From: Eumeta japonica
Lineage: Eukaryota > Arthropoda > Insecta > Lepidoptera > Psychidae
Length of the DNA stretch: 64,000 nt
Reading direction: 5' to 3'
Assembly: GCA_005406025.1 (NCBI GenBank)
Contig: BGZK01000870.1
Location: forward strand, 186,001-250,000
The notes beneath the pieces were generated by a model. That model was not told where the DNA came from and did not search any database. It saw nothing but the letters and a program-made list of their open reading frames with translations. Made by a program: the position numbers and the translations under genes. This document shows positions 25,991-36,695 of the stretch, in pieces. The first letter of the stretch is position 1, and each line of letters begins with the position of its first letter.

Positions 25991-26301
25991 CATATAAGGT
26001 TCCAGCTGAAATTCAAAATTTGCCATTTTAAGAATTTAAAATGTTCATTTATAGTAAGTTGTATAATAGTATGTAATATATCAGTATGATTTATTAATAT
26101 AATGAAAATAAAAATGGGAATGAACTGCTCGGCTATTAGGTTATTTCATGAAAAATCTGAGTGTTGTTCTAGTTTCATAAAACTATTCAATATTTGTGTA
26201 TCTTTGAGGAAAAAGAGCAAACCATGAGTTTCATGAGCATTCTTCTAAGGGCGATCTGAATTTGAAATGATTGGTAATGTTGATGTCAAAAAATATAATA
26301 T

Positions 26302-26362
26302 TTATGTGTTTCGAGTGTAACTATATTACATAAGAAATTAAAATATTTTTGATTTGATTTGA
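26302..26362 (+). repeat. Possible LINE or SINE tail
   Basis: 'aattaaaatatttttgattt' followed by a repeated 'gattt' unit looks like the short tandem tail that ends many insect retroposons. No upstream coding part was recognised. Confidence 0.25.
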
Positions 26363-26380
26363 CTACCTATACTTGCTAAT

Positions 26381-26400
26381 CAAAGAAAAGCTTTTCTTTG
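26381..26400. repeat. Perfect 20-bp palindrome
   Basis: 'caaagaaaag' is followed directly by its reverse complement with no spacer. Confidence 0.9.
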
Positions 26401-26459
26401 TAGAGCAAATATAGATTACTGTTAGTATTCATTAATAGTCCTTCACATTTAACATTGTA

Positions 26460-27060
26460 ATTTGACCACCATTAAACCAGTCGCTACACACGTATCAAGT
26501 CGTAGACCCGCAAAAATCAGCATGCGTAAAGAGATGTTTCACCCGGGGCCACCGACGTCGCGGGGTCGTATATATCATAAAGTGTGCATAATTTGCGGTA
26601 CAAAGGGAATAAATTTCCGCCGACAGGCGGCCGGGACTCCGGGCATTTCCAGTTCATTTTCCAAAATAAAGTTGGGGAAGTGATAACAAAGTTGGGCGTC
26701 GCCACGCAACGGATGTGCTAAGCTTTGCGTGCGAGCTTTTGACTTGGATGCGCTTTCTGCGATTATCTATTGATATCCTTACGTGCCAGTAGTACCCTAT
26801 TACAGGTAATATTAGACGATAAGGGTTGCATGCCCTTTGACCCGAAACAAAGAGATCGTGAGCGGGTGTATTTCTTTGCAGTGGATGACGTAAATCTGAC
26901 GCAACAAGACGACTCAAAAAGGAGATTACGTTTTCGTCCAACGCTAATGGACGGAACGCACTTCCTGCTCGATTTTCCTCGTTTATGCTTTCCACAAGAT
27001 AAAATATTGGCATGTGTAGGCAACAAATTAGTAAAAACTAAACAGTTTAAGTGTTGATTT
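26460..27060. promoter_or_regulatory. GC-rich island with overlapping open frames
   Basis: GC-rich sequence runs through 26530-26960. It contains AT-rich binding-site-like words such as 'atatatcataaagtg' (about 26569) and 'cataatttgcgg' (about 26587). Frames of 119 and 87 codons on the minus strand and 95 codons on the plus strand overlap each other. None shows a domain that I recognise, and three frames open at once is typical of GC-rich non-coding DNA. A regulatory element is the preferred reading; a small exon is not excluded. Confidence 0.3.
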
Positions 27061-27735
27061 CAAAATTGATAAGGTGCTGTAATTTGATAGCTCTAAAAAT
27101 ACTCTCAAACAATCATCTACCAATAATGAATCTGAATGCCTATAATGAATGTTCTGTAATGACCTAACATGTCGATGTGCCTGGTGATAGCGCACTCTTG
27201 ATTAATACAAATTACTTAAATATCAATTCCGCCATTAAGGGTAGTCTTTCCCAAACATTGCGACTGCTTCTAGTTAATAATATACAAGATATTGTTAAAC
27301 GTACGTAACTCATCTTGTTATTCTATTTTCTAGATTTTTTGTTATGTACTTAAACTTTCTAGCTGTAACTAATGTGATACCGACATTCATAACGTGTCTT
27401 CACGGGGTCGAAGGTTGAAAGGCTTCAAAGCACACCTCAGGGCGTTAGCTTTTAATGAGTTAAGTGAGCTCGTTATCTGCTTTTTATTACATTCGTTAAA
27501 ATGTTTGTAGTATTTTGTTTTGTTTTGATAAATAACGACAGAAATATTTATATTTAAATCATAAAATTGTGCTAGAACCGTACTTCCAAGTTTTATATTT
27601 TGATTCTATTTTCACAAAACGTTGAAAGTGAAATGTTGAAGAACCTCGTGTGGTAGAGCTAAAGTTTATTATAATATTCTTTAAAAATAAAAATATTTTG
27701 CGTTTTCACCGGATATTCCCTATCTAATATCGTAA
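27061..27735. other. AT-rich DNA, nothing recognised
   Basis: No supported feature. Confidence 0.5.
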
Positions 27736-27737
27736 GG

Positions 27738-28045
27738 TGCTCGAAATGTGGTTTTTCAGTATTGGAATTTCGAGCACAGCGTGTTATTTGCGGACAAACA
27801 GGTCCCGCGCTCGCGGGCGCCTTCGTAGTTCGCCGGCCGCGCTCGCGCCGGCTCCGGGTCGCGTACAAACCACAAATTTCCCCGATTCCGTGCCCACATG
27901 TTTTACGGCCTTACTTGTTTGTCTTTCTGTCCTTATTGGGTTAAAATCGTTCCTCGGACGCCGCTCGATAAACGTTCCCACTAAAGCTTTTACGAGCGAA
28001 AATATTGTGGGTGGGGGGAAATAATGCCTTCCGCCGAGGAAATAT
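27738..28045. promoter_or_regulatory. GC/CpG-rich island
   Basis: A CpG-dense core (about 27805-27870) is followed by words such as 'tgttttacggcc', 'gcttttacgagcg' and 'attgtgggtgggg'. Several short frames overlap on both strands without a recognised product. The mixture of CpG-rich core and AT-rich site-like words fits a conserved enhancer or promoter-proximal element; conservation could not be tested. Confidence 0.35.
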
Positions 28046-28585
28046 GTTCTTTTTTTGTAATAGAAAGTTCCTTTAAGTATTTTTGTTGGAGACGGCCAAC
28101 TTGATTTGTAGATTCGGGCTGATTATATATATTCTTTCAAGCGGAGGACGAATGGTAACATAAAAAATAATACGATATTTGTTATTAATTGTACTAAAGT
28201 ATACTTATTAAATTAAGTAAGTTGAAATTTAATAATGATTTCATTGAATTTGCTTTAAGAACTTCATGGTCTAGTTACGTTGTTGCTAATTGAATTATGA
28301 CAGCAATACATTGATTAAAAAATATACATGTTTTATTCGACTCGATTATTTGTTAGATCTGGTTATTTAAAGATAATCAGGTTAAAGCAGCGAATGAAAT
28401 GATTGGTTTTTATTGACGAAAATCTTAAAGCTCAGCGTGGTCTGTGGGCATGACAAGCTCGTAAAGTTCACGATTATGAAGCTCTATTAATAGGCCCAAA
28501 ATTTCTTTAGGTCTCAAATAAAATCTAAAACAAAGAAATCTGCAGAAAAACGCAACTAACCGAAATACCTCATAGAATAAGTAAG
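28046..28585. other. AT-rich DNA, nothing recognised
   Basis: No supported feature. Confidence 0.5.
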
Positions 28586-28591
28586 ATTAAG

Positions 28592-28815
28592 TGGTAAGGA
28601 GCAAACCGCATCGCTCGTAGAACTGATAGTCGCTGAGGAAGAAAAGTGCTACAATGGCGTCTATAAGCCAAAAGTCGCAGCTCGGGACTGACGATCTGGC
28701 AAAGGTCGAAGAAAAATAGTTGGCTGCAGGTGACCAAGAATGCTAGAGGGAGAAGGGATATCTTTAAAAGCGGATGTTTAGTGGCTGAAACAAACAAATT
28801 GACGAAAGAACTGTA
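28592..28815 (+). pseudogene. Non-LTR retrotransposon, C-terminal end of the endonuclease-reverse transcriptase
   Basis: Read in one frame from 28598, this stretch begins RIARRTDSR, passes a stop, continues GRKVLQWRL, passes a second stop and runs through a W...W-containing segment to a stop near 28817. It matches, from memory, the C-terminal tail of the endonuclease-reverse transcriptase polyproteins common in Lepidoptera (an 'ARR-DGRWG-KVLEW-P' segment followed by W-x-DD and W-x-QAAQD segments). The polymerase core is absent, as expected for a 5'-truncated LINE copy. At least two in-frame stops make it non-functional. The exact clade (RTE-like versus another) is not certain. Confidence 0.65.
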
Positions 28816-29004
28816 GAGCATGGGTTTATTCTAAGAATAGGCCAGTGGGGCATAGTTTATAATATTGACGCAACGGGTGTTAGAAATTTCATGTGTTTTT
28901 CGACATTGCGGTGAAATTTCTTGACATTCAGGTCGTAGGTTGATTTTTCCTTTGACGTTAATGCGAGTAATTATTGATACCTTCAGTATATTATAAGTAA
29001 ACAA

Positions 29005-29075
29005 TTTATACTATCAAGACTCGAACTCGCATTCCCCGTAGGGCAAGCAGACGTTCTATCTATTAGGCTATCGAT
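29005..29075 (-). repeat. tRNA-like SINE head (degenerate)
   Basis: On the minus strand, 'gatagcctaatagatagaac' resembles an A box and D arm. About 40 bases later, 'gcgagttcgagtcttg' resembles a B box and T arm. The pattern is similar to the tRNA-derived heads of lepidopteran SINEs. Cloverleaf pairing is poor, so it is not called as a tRNA gene. Confidence 0.45.
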
Positions 29076-29975
29076 GTTTCTTTGAGTATTTATTTGTTAA
29101 AATTAGAAATACATTACTCTGTTTTGGGGTCTAGCTCCTATTTATATACTATAGGTACACTAAACGTATGTAGGAAATGATAAATCGCGTATGGACTGTA
29201 AATTTAATGTACTTCTTTCAACGAGTTACATAAATTAAAAGTGGGCACACGTGAAGAGGGTTGTGTCGAAGTGATAAGATGATAGTGCTGCCTCGCCCCC
29301 TCCGTCGCACGTCACGGGCCTACCGCCGTTGTATCGTTAACACTATGTTTAAAGCTAAATGTATATCTTTGCTTATGACAGTCACTTTTACCGTGGATTC
29401 TGTCAAGATTTGCATGAAAGTTGATATAAGATATTGCAAAGTTCGTGTTCGTGCAGAATTTCAAGAAAACATCTTGAATGTTAATCACATGACGCACTGA
29501 ACATGTTCGACTATACGAAATTCTAAAATTGATCATTGAAATTCAGACCCGCACCTTAATGTACTTCAGTAATCTTACCATTTTAATTTCGCCCTCAAGG
29601 ACGTGAAGATCGTGCACGCTGTATATGTAGCTCGTGTATTACCTGCTACGCAGACTCCCTGATCTGTGTGACTCTTACCTTCTCTCGTCGTGAACGTGTT
29701 CCACGCATAAACGGGTACTTCCGGGTAACCCTCCTCCTGTATTATTGTTTGTGGACGTGCAAGACCTATTTACCACCTCGCCCTCACGAACGACACTCTG
29801 CGATATGAAGCGAGAATAGAGTTATTATACAAGTATTCCTAAAAAACTGAATATGCCCTTTGATACTTTTAATATTATTTTCGATAAAATCATTTTTCGC
29901 TCGTCGATAGCGATGCACGTGAACGAAACGCTCCGGTCTAGAACTAGACATAATTTAAAATGCATGGAGGAACTT
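29076..29975. other. No gene; small GC-rich patch at 29.26-29.34 kb
   Basis: The 79-codon plus and 74-codon minus frames near 29.26-29.54 kb overlap and carry no recognised motif. Nothing else supported. Confidence 0.4.
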
Positions 29976-29979
29976 TCGC

Positions 29980-30185
29980 AGAATGTCCGGACAGCGCTTT
30001 AAGGGGGAGATACACGAAAGATTGAAAAGGAAATATTCAGGAGTTGGGCCGGGGCGCCCTCGCTGAATCTTTAAATTTCCACGTCGCGCGGTCCCGAATC
30101 AACCCGCCGCAGTAAATACGACTTGACGGCGCGTCTCTTTTTTCCCAAAGTCGCAATAAACGTTCATCGTCCTCCGAATAAGAAG
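29980..30185. promoter_or_regulatory. GC-rich island
   Basis: GC-rich sequence at 30045-30130 ('gggccggggcgccctcgctg', 'cacgtcgcgcggtcccgaat') lies in AT-rich DNA just before a dispersed repeat. The role is inferred from composition only. Confidence 0.25.
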
Positions 30186-30234
30186 TTTATTGTGTGTAAG
30201 TATAATAATATATTAATATTACGAATATCGGATT

Positions 30235-30585
30235 ATGTCTGTTTTGGGGGCTCCGAGGGTCCGAATTTAAAAAACAATGGAACCCTTATAGGATTACTCG
30301 TGTGTTCGTCTGTCGCAGCCATTTATCTTCCACACAACTAAAATTTTGAAAAAAAAGATGGATTTTTTTACAATTGGTTTCACTGGAAATTCATCAAAAG
30401 TTTATGGTCTTAAAATAATATAGTAAATCTTCCGATATGGTACGTTAAAACTTGTAATTGCAATTAGAATATATGGTAGACCACAAACAATATTGGGTCC
30501 GATTTGAAAAAAAATATGATATGTAACATATATATCATACGGAACTTTCTCTACGAGTTCAACTCGCACCTGTTTGGTTTTTTTA
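30235..30585 (+). repeat. Lepidopteran-type dispersed repeat (family F)
   Basis: It starts with words like 'aacaatggaacccttatagg' and 'tgtgttcgtctgtcgcag' and ends 'acgagttcaactcgcacctg' then 'tttggttttttt'. The same order (a 'ggaaccctaat' start, a 'gtctgtctgtc' run, an end 'gactcgcacttggccggttt') is, from memory, a very widespread moth and butterfly repeat. No coding capacity. Confidence 0.6.
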
Positions 30586-31610
30586 TTGATGACTAAAAAG
30601 ATGGAATATAAATTTGTTTTAATGACTTAAATATTTCATGCGGAGAAATATTAACTAAAGAGAGAATTTCAATATAAATTACAGAATGAAATAAACTAAA
30701 AAATAATAAAACATTTTATGATACAAATCTAGTTTCGTAATTTTCATCGAATTCGGATGCGGTAATTCATGATAGTGTTGTATGCAGCTCCATTCATGTG
30801 CTCTTTCTTACAATGATTCTCATCTGCACAAAATTCCATACTTTTGTGTAATCCAGGAATGAGTTATACTTGAAAATACGTAAATGGCGAAACCAAGTTT
30901 TTTGTGTGTTCTTTAAAGTTTGTGCATATACACTACGTAAAATTTTCATAAAATGTTTTTTTTAATTTCCATTTTCATCTACATCAAAAAAATTATCGAA
31001 TTCTTTCATTAATGCAAAAATAAATGACTTTCATCATTATTCACTTTTCTCGTTTTACGATTCTCAACTTGACTGGGTTTAGTCATCGATATCGAGATCC
31101 GCATTGGGATCGCGAGTAGAATGGGAAGCAGAATCGGAGGTAGGACTGAAATTAATTACAGGCCGATTAAATACATAGCATTATGACAATTTACACGAAC
31201 GAAGCGCGAAAACAGAATCTGTTAATAAAATTACATATTTGTGAAAATTGCACATCATATATATTTTATTTGAAAAAGTCGGCTGTATTGTTGCATTCTC
31301 CCTTATTCTTCTGAGTTTTACTTTGAATTTACGTATTTCTTGTTTTTGTATTACTTTTTTAGTTTCAAAAATTAACTATGCGAACAGAATTTACTAGATA
31401 CATCGACAGAAGTGGCTGTGAGAGGCACTGTACATATGTCGTAGGTTTACTAGCCAAATGTTGGATTTCGAGCAATGTGTCCACGTTCAACTTTTGTAAA
31501 CTAGTAAAATAAACTACAGTGACCATACTTGGTGATGGATCTTGTAGAAGAACTTTTAGCCATACTGAAGTCAAATGATGATTGATATGTGGCTAGGATC
31601 GCCAACCGTT
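30586..31610. other. AT-rich DNA; GATC-rich patch at 31.08-31.17 kb
   Basis: Apart from the GATC/GGGA-rich patch shared with 19.1 kb, nothing was recognised. The 69-codon minus frame at 31365 was inspected and not matched to any family. Confidence 0.4.
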
Positions 31611-31613
31611 CTT

Positions 31614-31640
31614 TAAAATAGAGTATTGTACTCTATTTTA
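31614..31640. repeat. Perfect hairpin, 12-bp arms
   Basis: 'taaaatagagta' and 'tactctatttta' flank a 3-base spacer. Confidence 0.9.
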
Positions 31641-32039
31641 TGTATCTATTTTAGGCTTATTTTATAAGACATAATACAAGCCGAGTAAGCTAAAATAAGA
31701 GAAACTCTAATTCTTTTGCCCTAAAATTCACTAGCACATTAGGTCCTTAGAAGTGTACCTAATGTTTTAAAAGGTAAAAATTTGTTTTTCTGTCTACAAA
31801 AAACAAAAGAAAAAAATATATCAAACCGTTCTCTTTAGTGATCTTTCAAGTATTGGATATTACGTTACCTAATAGGATATAGTATAACAAACTTATGTTA
31901 TAATAATAATTAAATTAAATAATTCATTTTTTTAATCTGGTATTTTATTTATCCCTTTTGATATCAAATATGCTTTATTATTTCTAAATAATATTAACAA
32001 CGAGACATGCTTTTCTTCCACCTTTCCGTTGCCAGTAAA

Positions 32040-32125
32040 CCGAAAAGGTCCAGTGGTTCAGAACGTTGCCTATATGTATCAGAAGGCGTCGCGTATGATT
32101 CCCGATTACAAGGCGAACTGATCAA
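32040..32125 (+). repeat. tRNA-derived SINE remnant
   Basis: 'aaggtccagtggttcagaac' fits an A box of the type found in lepidopteran SINE heads. About 45 bases downstream, 'gtatgattcccgatta' fits a degraded B box. The order and distance are right for a tRNA-like Pol III promoter. No SINE body could be traced. Confidence 0.5.
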
Positions 32126-32404
32126 TGATTTTTTAATAAAATTAACAAAAATTCAGTCTATCCCTCAAAGGACGCGTCCTGTTATTGATTTTTGATGTTG
32201 TCAACTTGTCGGTGACAACAGCCATTAATGCTTCCTAAGATCATACACATGAATGTTGATCTGTGACGATGAAATAAAATTTTTAAAGTCATTTTCGAGC
32301 AAATTATTGTTCGCCAGAGTTGTTAAGGGCACAGCTCAATTAAGAATGAGGACAGATCTCAATCTAGTTTATACAAAAATATTTAAACAAAAGTTATGTC
32401 CTAG

Positions 32405-32475
32405 TTTTTACCAGGTCGCTTTCGCCACAAGGACATAGGTTCGAATCTCAGGCCTGCATCTCGTGAATGGAAGAT
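32405..32475 (+). repeat. tRNA-like / SINE fragment with B box
   Basis: 'cataggttcgaatctcaggc' carries a good B box, preceded by 'gccacaagga' and followed by 'ctgcatctcgtgaatgg'. I recall this arrangement from lepidopteran repeats. There is no clear A box. Confidence 0.4.
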
Positions 32476-32584
32476 AATTATCGGTTAATGTACAACGACA
32501 TAGGACTTATATTGGTAGCTCTGTACTAGATATATTGTGTTGGTATTGTCATAACAATGTGGGTGTCAAATGGGTGTATGAATT

Positions 32585-32730
32585 TATTTTGGTGCCGCGC
32601 CGTTATCAAGCAGTAAAACGCATGTGTTTGCTCGCGTTATGGGCTGACGGCCGATATTTATGTCATACTTAACGAGACATTACGGCGGTGGCCGCCAATT
32701 TACACGCTGCCTTTTATCGACTACACTGTA
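32585..32730. promoter_or_regulatory. GC-rich island with site-like AT words
   Basis: GC-rich words ('ggtgccgcgccgttatcaag', 'ggcggtggccgcc') alternate with 'tatttatgtcatac' and 'ccttttatcgac', which look like homeodomain-type sites. No open frame. Regulatory role inferred. Confidence 0.35.
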
Positions 32731-34665
32731 GTTACACATAAGGGTTTTTACCTCAAACAGAAGTATTTAGTGAATAAAATTTCCTGATCCTAGCGCAAAA
32801 GGTACAACACGACTCACTGAATTGAAACATTTTTGGGAACTTTGTTTATCTGTGGAGATTCTGGTCGGTCTTCGTCAATCTGCAGATTCGGTTGGTCTAT
32901 GATGTTTTCGTCAGCGTTTAAGAAAAAATATAATTGCAATATTTGACCGCAGCACACTAGCGTCCTCTTAGAGCGTTTATGATCTCAGAAAATGTCAATA
33001 AGTAGCCGTGCAGCAGGTGGGCTATGGCTTTGCTTCGCAATGGTGGGCGGCCATCGGCAGTACACGAGCGGCGTCAACGGCGGAGAGCCGCTATCTCTAC
33101 TGCTTCTAGAGTCGAGAGTTGTCGCGCTTAGACGTGGCTGATAATGGGACAGCGAAATTATAGGATTAGTCGTCCACTTAAAAGTTCAAGATAATTATAT
33201 GTTTCGTAGGCGTTAGGGCAATCCCTGATCTTCTTGATCGATCGAATCGTTATGGCTTTAGTGCAAGTCAGACGTAACCCCATCTATTGCCCACAGGCAT
33301 CCCGTAAACATGAGGGCTCTTAACGTATACAGAAAGCTTCTAGAATGTAATGAATATAAATAGATGAATATAAAAATCTAATGTAATTATTTTTGTCACT
33401 TATACATTCTATACTACTAAATCCATTGCGTTTAAGTTTCTGGGTTATATTCAACGCATTCCTAGAAAGGTTTTGAAAGTAGTTTTAGCAACATTAAGTA
33501 GGTAGAGTTGTACAATATTACTATAAAAATAGTGATTTATTGAAACTGTTGCACAGTTGGTGTACAAAATAATTTAGTTAAGTAATTATTAATGGGTGCA
33601 ATTCACGTATTTTCTGTTCATTGCAGTCGCTGAAAATGTTTGAAAAGTAGTTGGAGCAATCACGTATATTTATTATTTGAGAAACTAGATATTGAAAAGC
33701 GTGGCAGGGTTTAGCTTCTTGTGTACAAAATTCTTGTCAAACAAGATAGGAGATGCGAATTTTAGATTATGCAGGGTGATCATTGAAAATTATTGTACAG
33801 AGATGTATTACTTTTCTTAACTAGCTTCGTGTGTATAAACTTTTAAGATACTGAGTCCAGGGATCGGACACGCATATAAAAATGATATATCCCACCCCAC
33901 ACTTCACCCATCATGAGATACGGCGTGATGAAGAAGGCGCATAAAAACATTTCCGATGTCCTCACGGTTATAAAATATTTTATTTTCATATTTTACGTCA
34001 GGTAGCCATCTGGGGGAGGAGTTACGCGTCCGGTACATATTTTTATGTGAGTTTATGTAGCGATATCTTTATTTCAATTACTTCTCGGGTATATTTTTAC
34101 GTGCAATACGTTCGTTTATATTTTTATCGGTCACGGATGTCGTGTCTCTTATTTAATTTTACGTAGTCAAATGAATATTCGGAAGGATGTTTATTGATTT
34201 TGAATAAAAAGTTACATTGTTGTACCATGTGTTTCAATAAAAATTCGCGAAATAAGAGTTGATTTATTTTTTAATACATATAAAAGGAACAAATGTTTTG
34301 TAAAAGTCATTAATTTACTTAAACATTCTTTGTTAAAATGCAAACCATTTTAACAAATAATGTATGAATGTATGTATTTAATTATATCATATATACATAT
34401 GACATTTACGGGTAAACTGGGCATATCTGTCTGTCTGATCAGCATATTATTTTCTTTACAGATCGTTTCTAAGGGTTGTCTCAAAACCACGTGCGCCACT
34501 GAGGGGTAGGAGATGCGACGGCTGTTGTCTGCAAGGCCGTTACAAGGATGAGGGTGGATTTCTTTTTTCATCCTCTCCTGTCACACAGTACGTGATAGCC
34601 TTTGGATTGTTTTTGTGAGATTAATTCATCTCCTAGTATGCAGCCTTTCATTGGGATCTTGGCAG
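32731..34665. other. Non-coding; one GC-rich patch at 33.0-33.15 kb
   Basis: The 33.0-33.15 kb patch ('ggtgggcggccatcggcag', 'cgagcggcgtcaacggcgg') is GC-rich and may be regulatory. The rest is AT-rich with no recognised gene or repeat. Confidence 0.4.
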
Positions 34666-34669
34666 GTTG

Positions 34670-34830
34670 TTTAAAATCAATGTTACTTAGTTCTTTTATT
34701 TTTTCTTTATTTTTTTTCTTTATTTACTTACTTAGTCTTTTATGTATTTTCGTTCCTTTTTTATTAATTTATTTTTGCTTTTATTTTTTAATTCTCTTTT
34801 TTTTCTATTGTAATTTTACGTACTAATTTT
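34670..34830. repeat. T-rich low-complexity tract
   Basis: The plus strand is dominated by T runs broken by A or C. The 74-codon frame of F, L, I and Y is this tract translated. Confidence 0.8.
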
Positions 34831-34984
34831 AATTAATTTTAACTATTTACATGTTTTCTTATTTCTGTTTCATTTGGCTTAATACAATATATTTACAATT
34901 TTAAATTTATAATTATATAAACATATTTTTCTTCTGATATATTTAACATATTAAAGAATATTTGTCTGTTTTCTAAGTACAATT

Positions 34985-35200
34985 TATTCGCGACGAAAAC
35001 GTTCCTGTGCACCCCGACGTACACACGGCGTGAATATATTCACTATCTTATTTTAGTCCATATAGTGCATATAGACGAGTTTCGAACTCGTAATGTGTAT
35101 ATAAGAAACATCGCTTCTTACGCTAAAACAAAATGTATATAATACATTTTGTTTTAAAAGATTTTGTACATACAGATTTATTTTATAATAAAGATATGAG
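34985..35200 (+). repeat. BEL/Pao 5' LTR, truncated
   Basis: It matches the first part of the 3' LTR from 'tattcgcgacgaaaacgttc' to 'aataaagatatgag', then stops and is joined directly to pol sequence. It contains a perfect hairpin with 15-bp arms at 35124-35138 and 35142-35156 that the 3' LTR lacks. Confidence 0.75.
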
Positions 35201-36695
35201 AGCATCGTATAGGATAAGACGAACACCTGCCAAAAAAATTAGTAGTCTCATGGGAGACATGGATCTCCGATCTGAACAAACTCACAGAAATAAAAATACC
35301 TCTGTGTCACTCACATCTAAGCCACCCCGTACACCAATTCGGCACACGTCTACCAATTACTTGAGTATGACCATTGGAAGCGGAACAATGGAAGAAAGCG
35401 GAAGAGTTGTGGATTCGAGCCTCGCAGCAAGAGACAGTCGACTTCGACACCTCGACGTATATCTCAATGAGCGCTCTGTACTCAGAGTGAAATCGAGAAT
35501 ATCTTCAGCCGAGAACATAACGGCCGATCAACGCGCGCCCGCTGTGTTAGACGGGGATCACCTTACTTACACAAAATTGTACACAGCGTGGCTGCATCGA
35601 CTACTGCTGCATGTTGGAACAGAAACGGTCGTAAACGAAATAGGACAATATTTCTGGGTTTTGAAATTGCGATCCACCACGAGATCCATAGTCAAGAGCT
35701 GTTTAGAATGCCGAATTAGGAAAACACGCCCACCCGAGCCGCCTACGGGAGACCATCCTAGATGTTGACTCGCACATCATTATCGCCTCTTCGCTTTTGT
35801 CGGATTATATTATTTCGGCCATCCTCCGTAACCGTCGGTCGACAACATCAAAAGAGATACTTAGCTCTTTTCACGTGTCTCACTACTAGAGCGGTACCCC
35901 AAGAAATTGCAGCTAACTTAACAGTAGATTCAGTTGTTCTGGCCTTGAGAAGAATTATAGCACGCCGGGGTACCTCATCGAAATATATTCCGATAACGGA
36001 ACAAACTTACAAGGCGCCGATAGAGAACTGAAAGAAGCGATGAGAGAAAAATCATCGATGCGATCTATAGTGTGGAAGTCTATACCACTTGGCACACCGT
36101 TCATGGGTGGCGCATGGGAGTAGTTAGCGAGGTCCGTAAACACGGCCCTATACAACGTGCTACACGAACAACATCCGCAGGAAGAAACGCTGCATACGTT
36201 ACTGTGCGAAGCCGAATACACAGTACTTGCAGACCTCTAACTCGTGTCCGCTTAGGCCTAATCATTTTTGTTGGGAGGATCCGGGTGAGTAAAGATAAGC
36301 GGAAATTTAACCGACTCCAACTTAGATAGAAGACAACACTGGCGGTGCACTTAAAGACTCGCCGATAGATTCTGGGAGAGATGATTGAAAGAGAATCTTC
36401 TCTACCTGTAGCACCAGTGGGAGTCACAAGGACGCGGGTCACCACCGAGAGTAGGCGATCTCGTCCTCATAACTGATTCCTTGCTGCTACGAAACGCTTG
36501 ACCGTGAGGGACCATCGCAACTTTCTACCCAGGACCCGACAAGACAGTACGTGCAGTAGATGTACCAACAAGCTGCGGCAAATTTCTTGGGCTGAAGAAG
36601 AAACTCATCATCTTGCCTACACATTTCACAGATAAGAACGTCGATTCACCAGAATAGGGATGCAGCGCCGAAAGAAACGCTGCAAGACGGGAGTA
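35201..36695 (+). pseudogene. BEL/Pao pol fragment: RNase H edge and integrase
   Basis: The fragment opens with a short RNase H-proximal segment whose KNTSVSLTSKP words recur in the minus-strand copy. An integrase zinc-binding domain follows at about 35.58-35.74 kb: an H near HRLLLH and a CLECR pair, with the intervening QYFWVLKLR segment typical of BEL integrases. The DDE core starts with SVTVGRQHQKRY (about 35.84 kb) and RAVPQEIAANL, and shows a D of the DDE triad as SDNGTN in another frame near 35.99 kb. The C-terminal part runs to the 3' LTR. At least three frameshifts and several stops interrupt it (near 35.76, 35.97 and after 36.2 kb), so it is a dead gene. The frames on the opposite strand here are shadows. 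Confidence 0.8.

Noticed and set aside
29005..29075. A functional tRNA gene on the minus strand
   Set aside because: A and B box-like words are present but acceptor and anticodon stems do not pair well; a SINE remnant fits better.
34602..34826. 74-codon frame resembling a membrane protein
   Set aside because: The F/L/I/Y content comes from a T-rich low-complexity tract.
35133..35200. ATG at 35133 as a start of the 211-codon frame
   Set aside because: It lies in the BEL 5' LTR; the frame is a fusion of LTR and pol sequence made by the internal deletion.
36101..36445. Minus-strand 114-codon frame
   Set aside because: Shadow of the plus-strand BEL integrase, whose motifs are clear.
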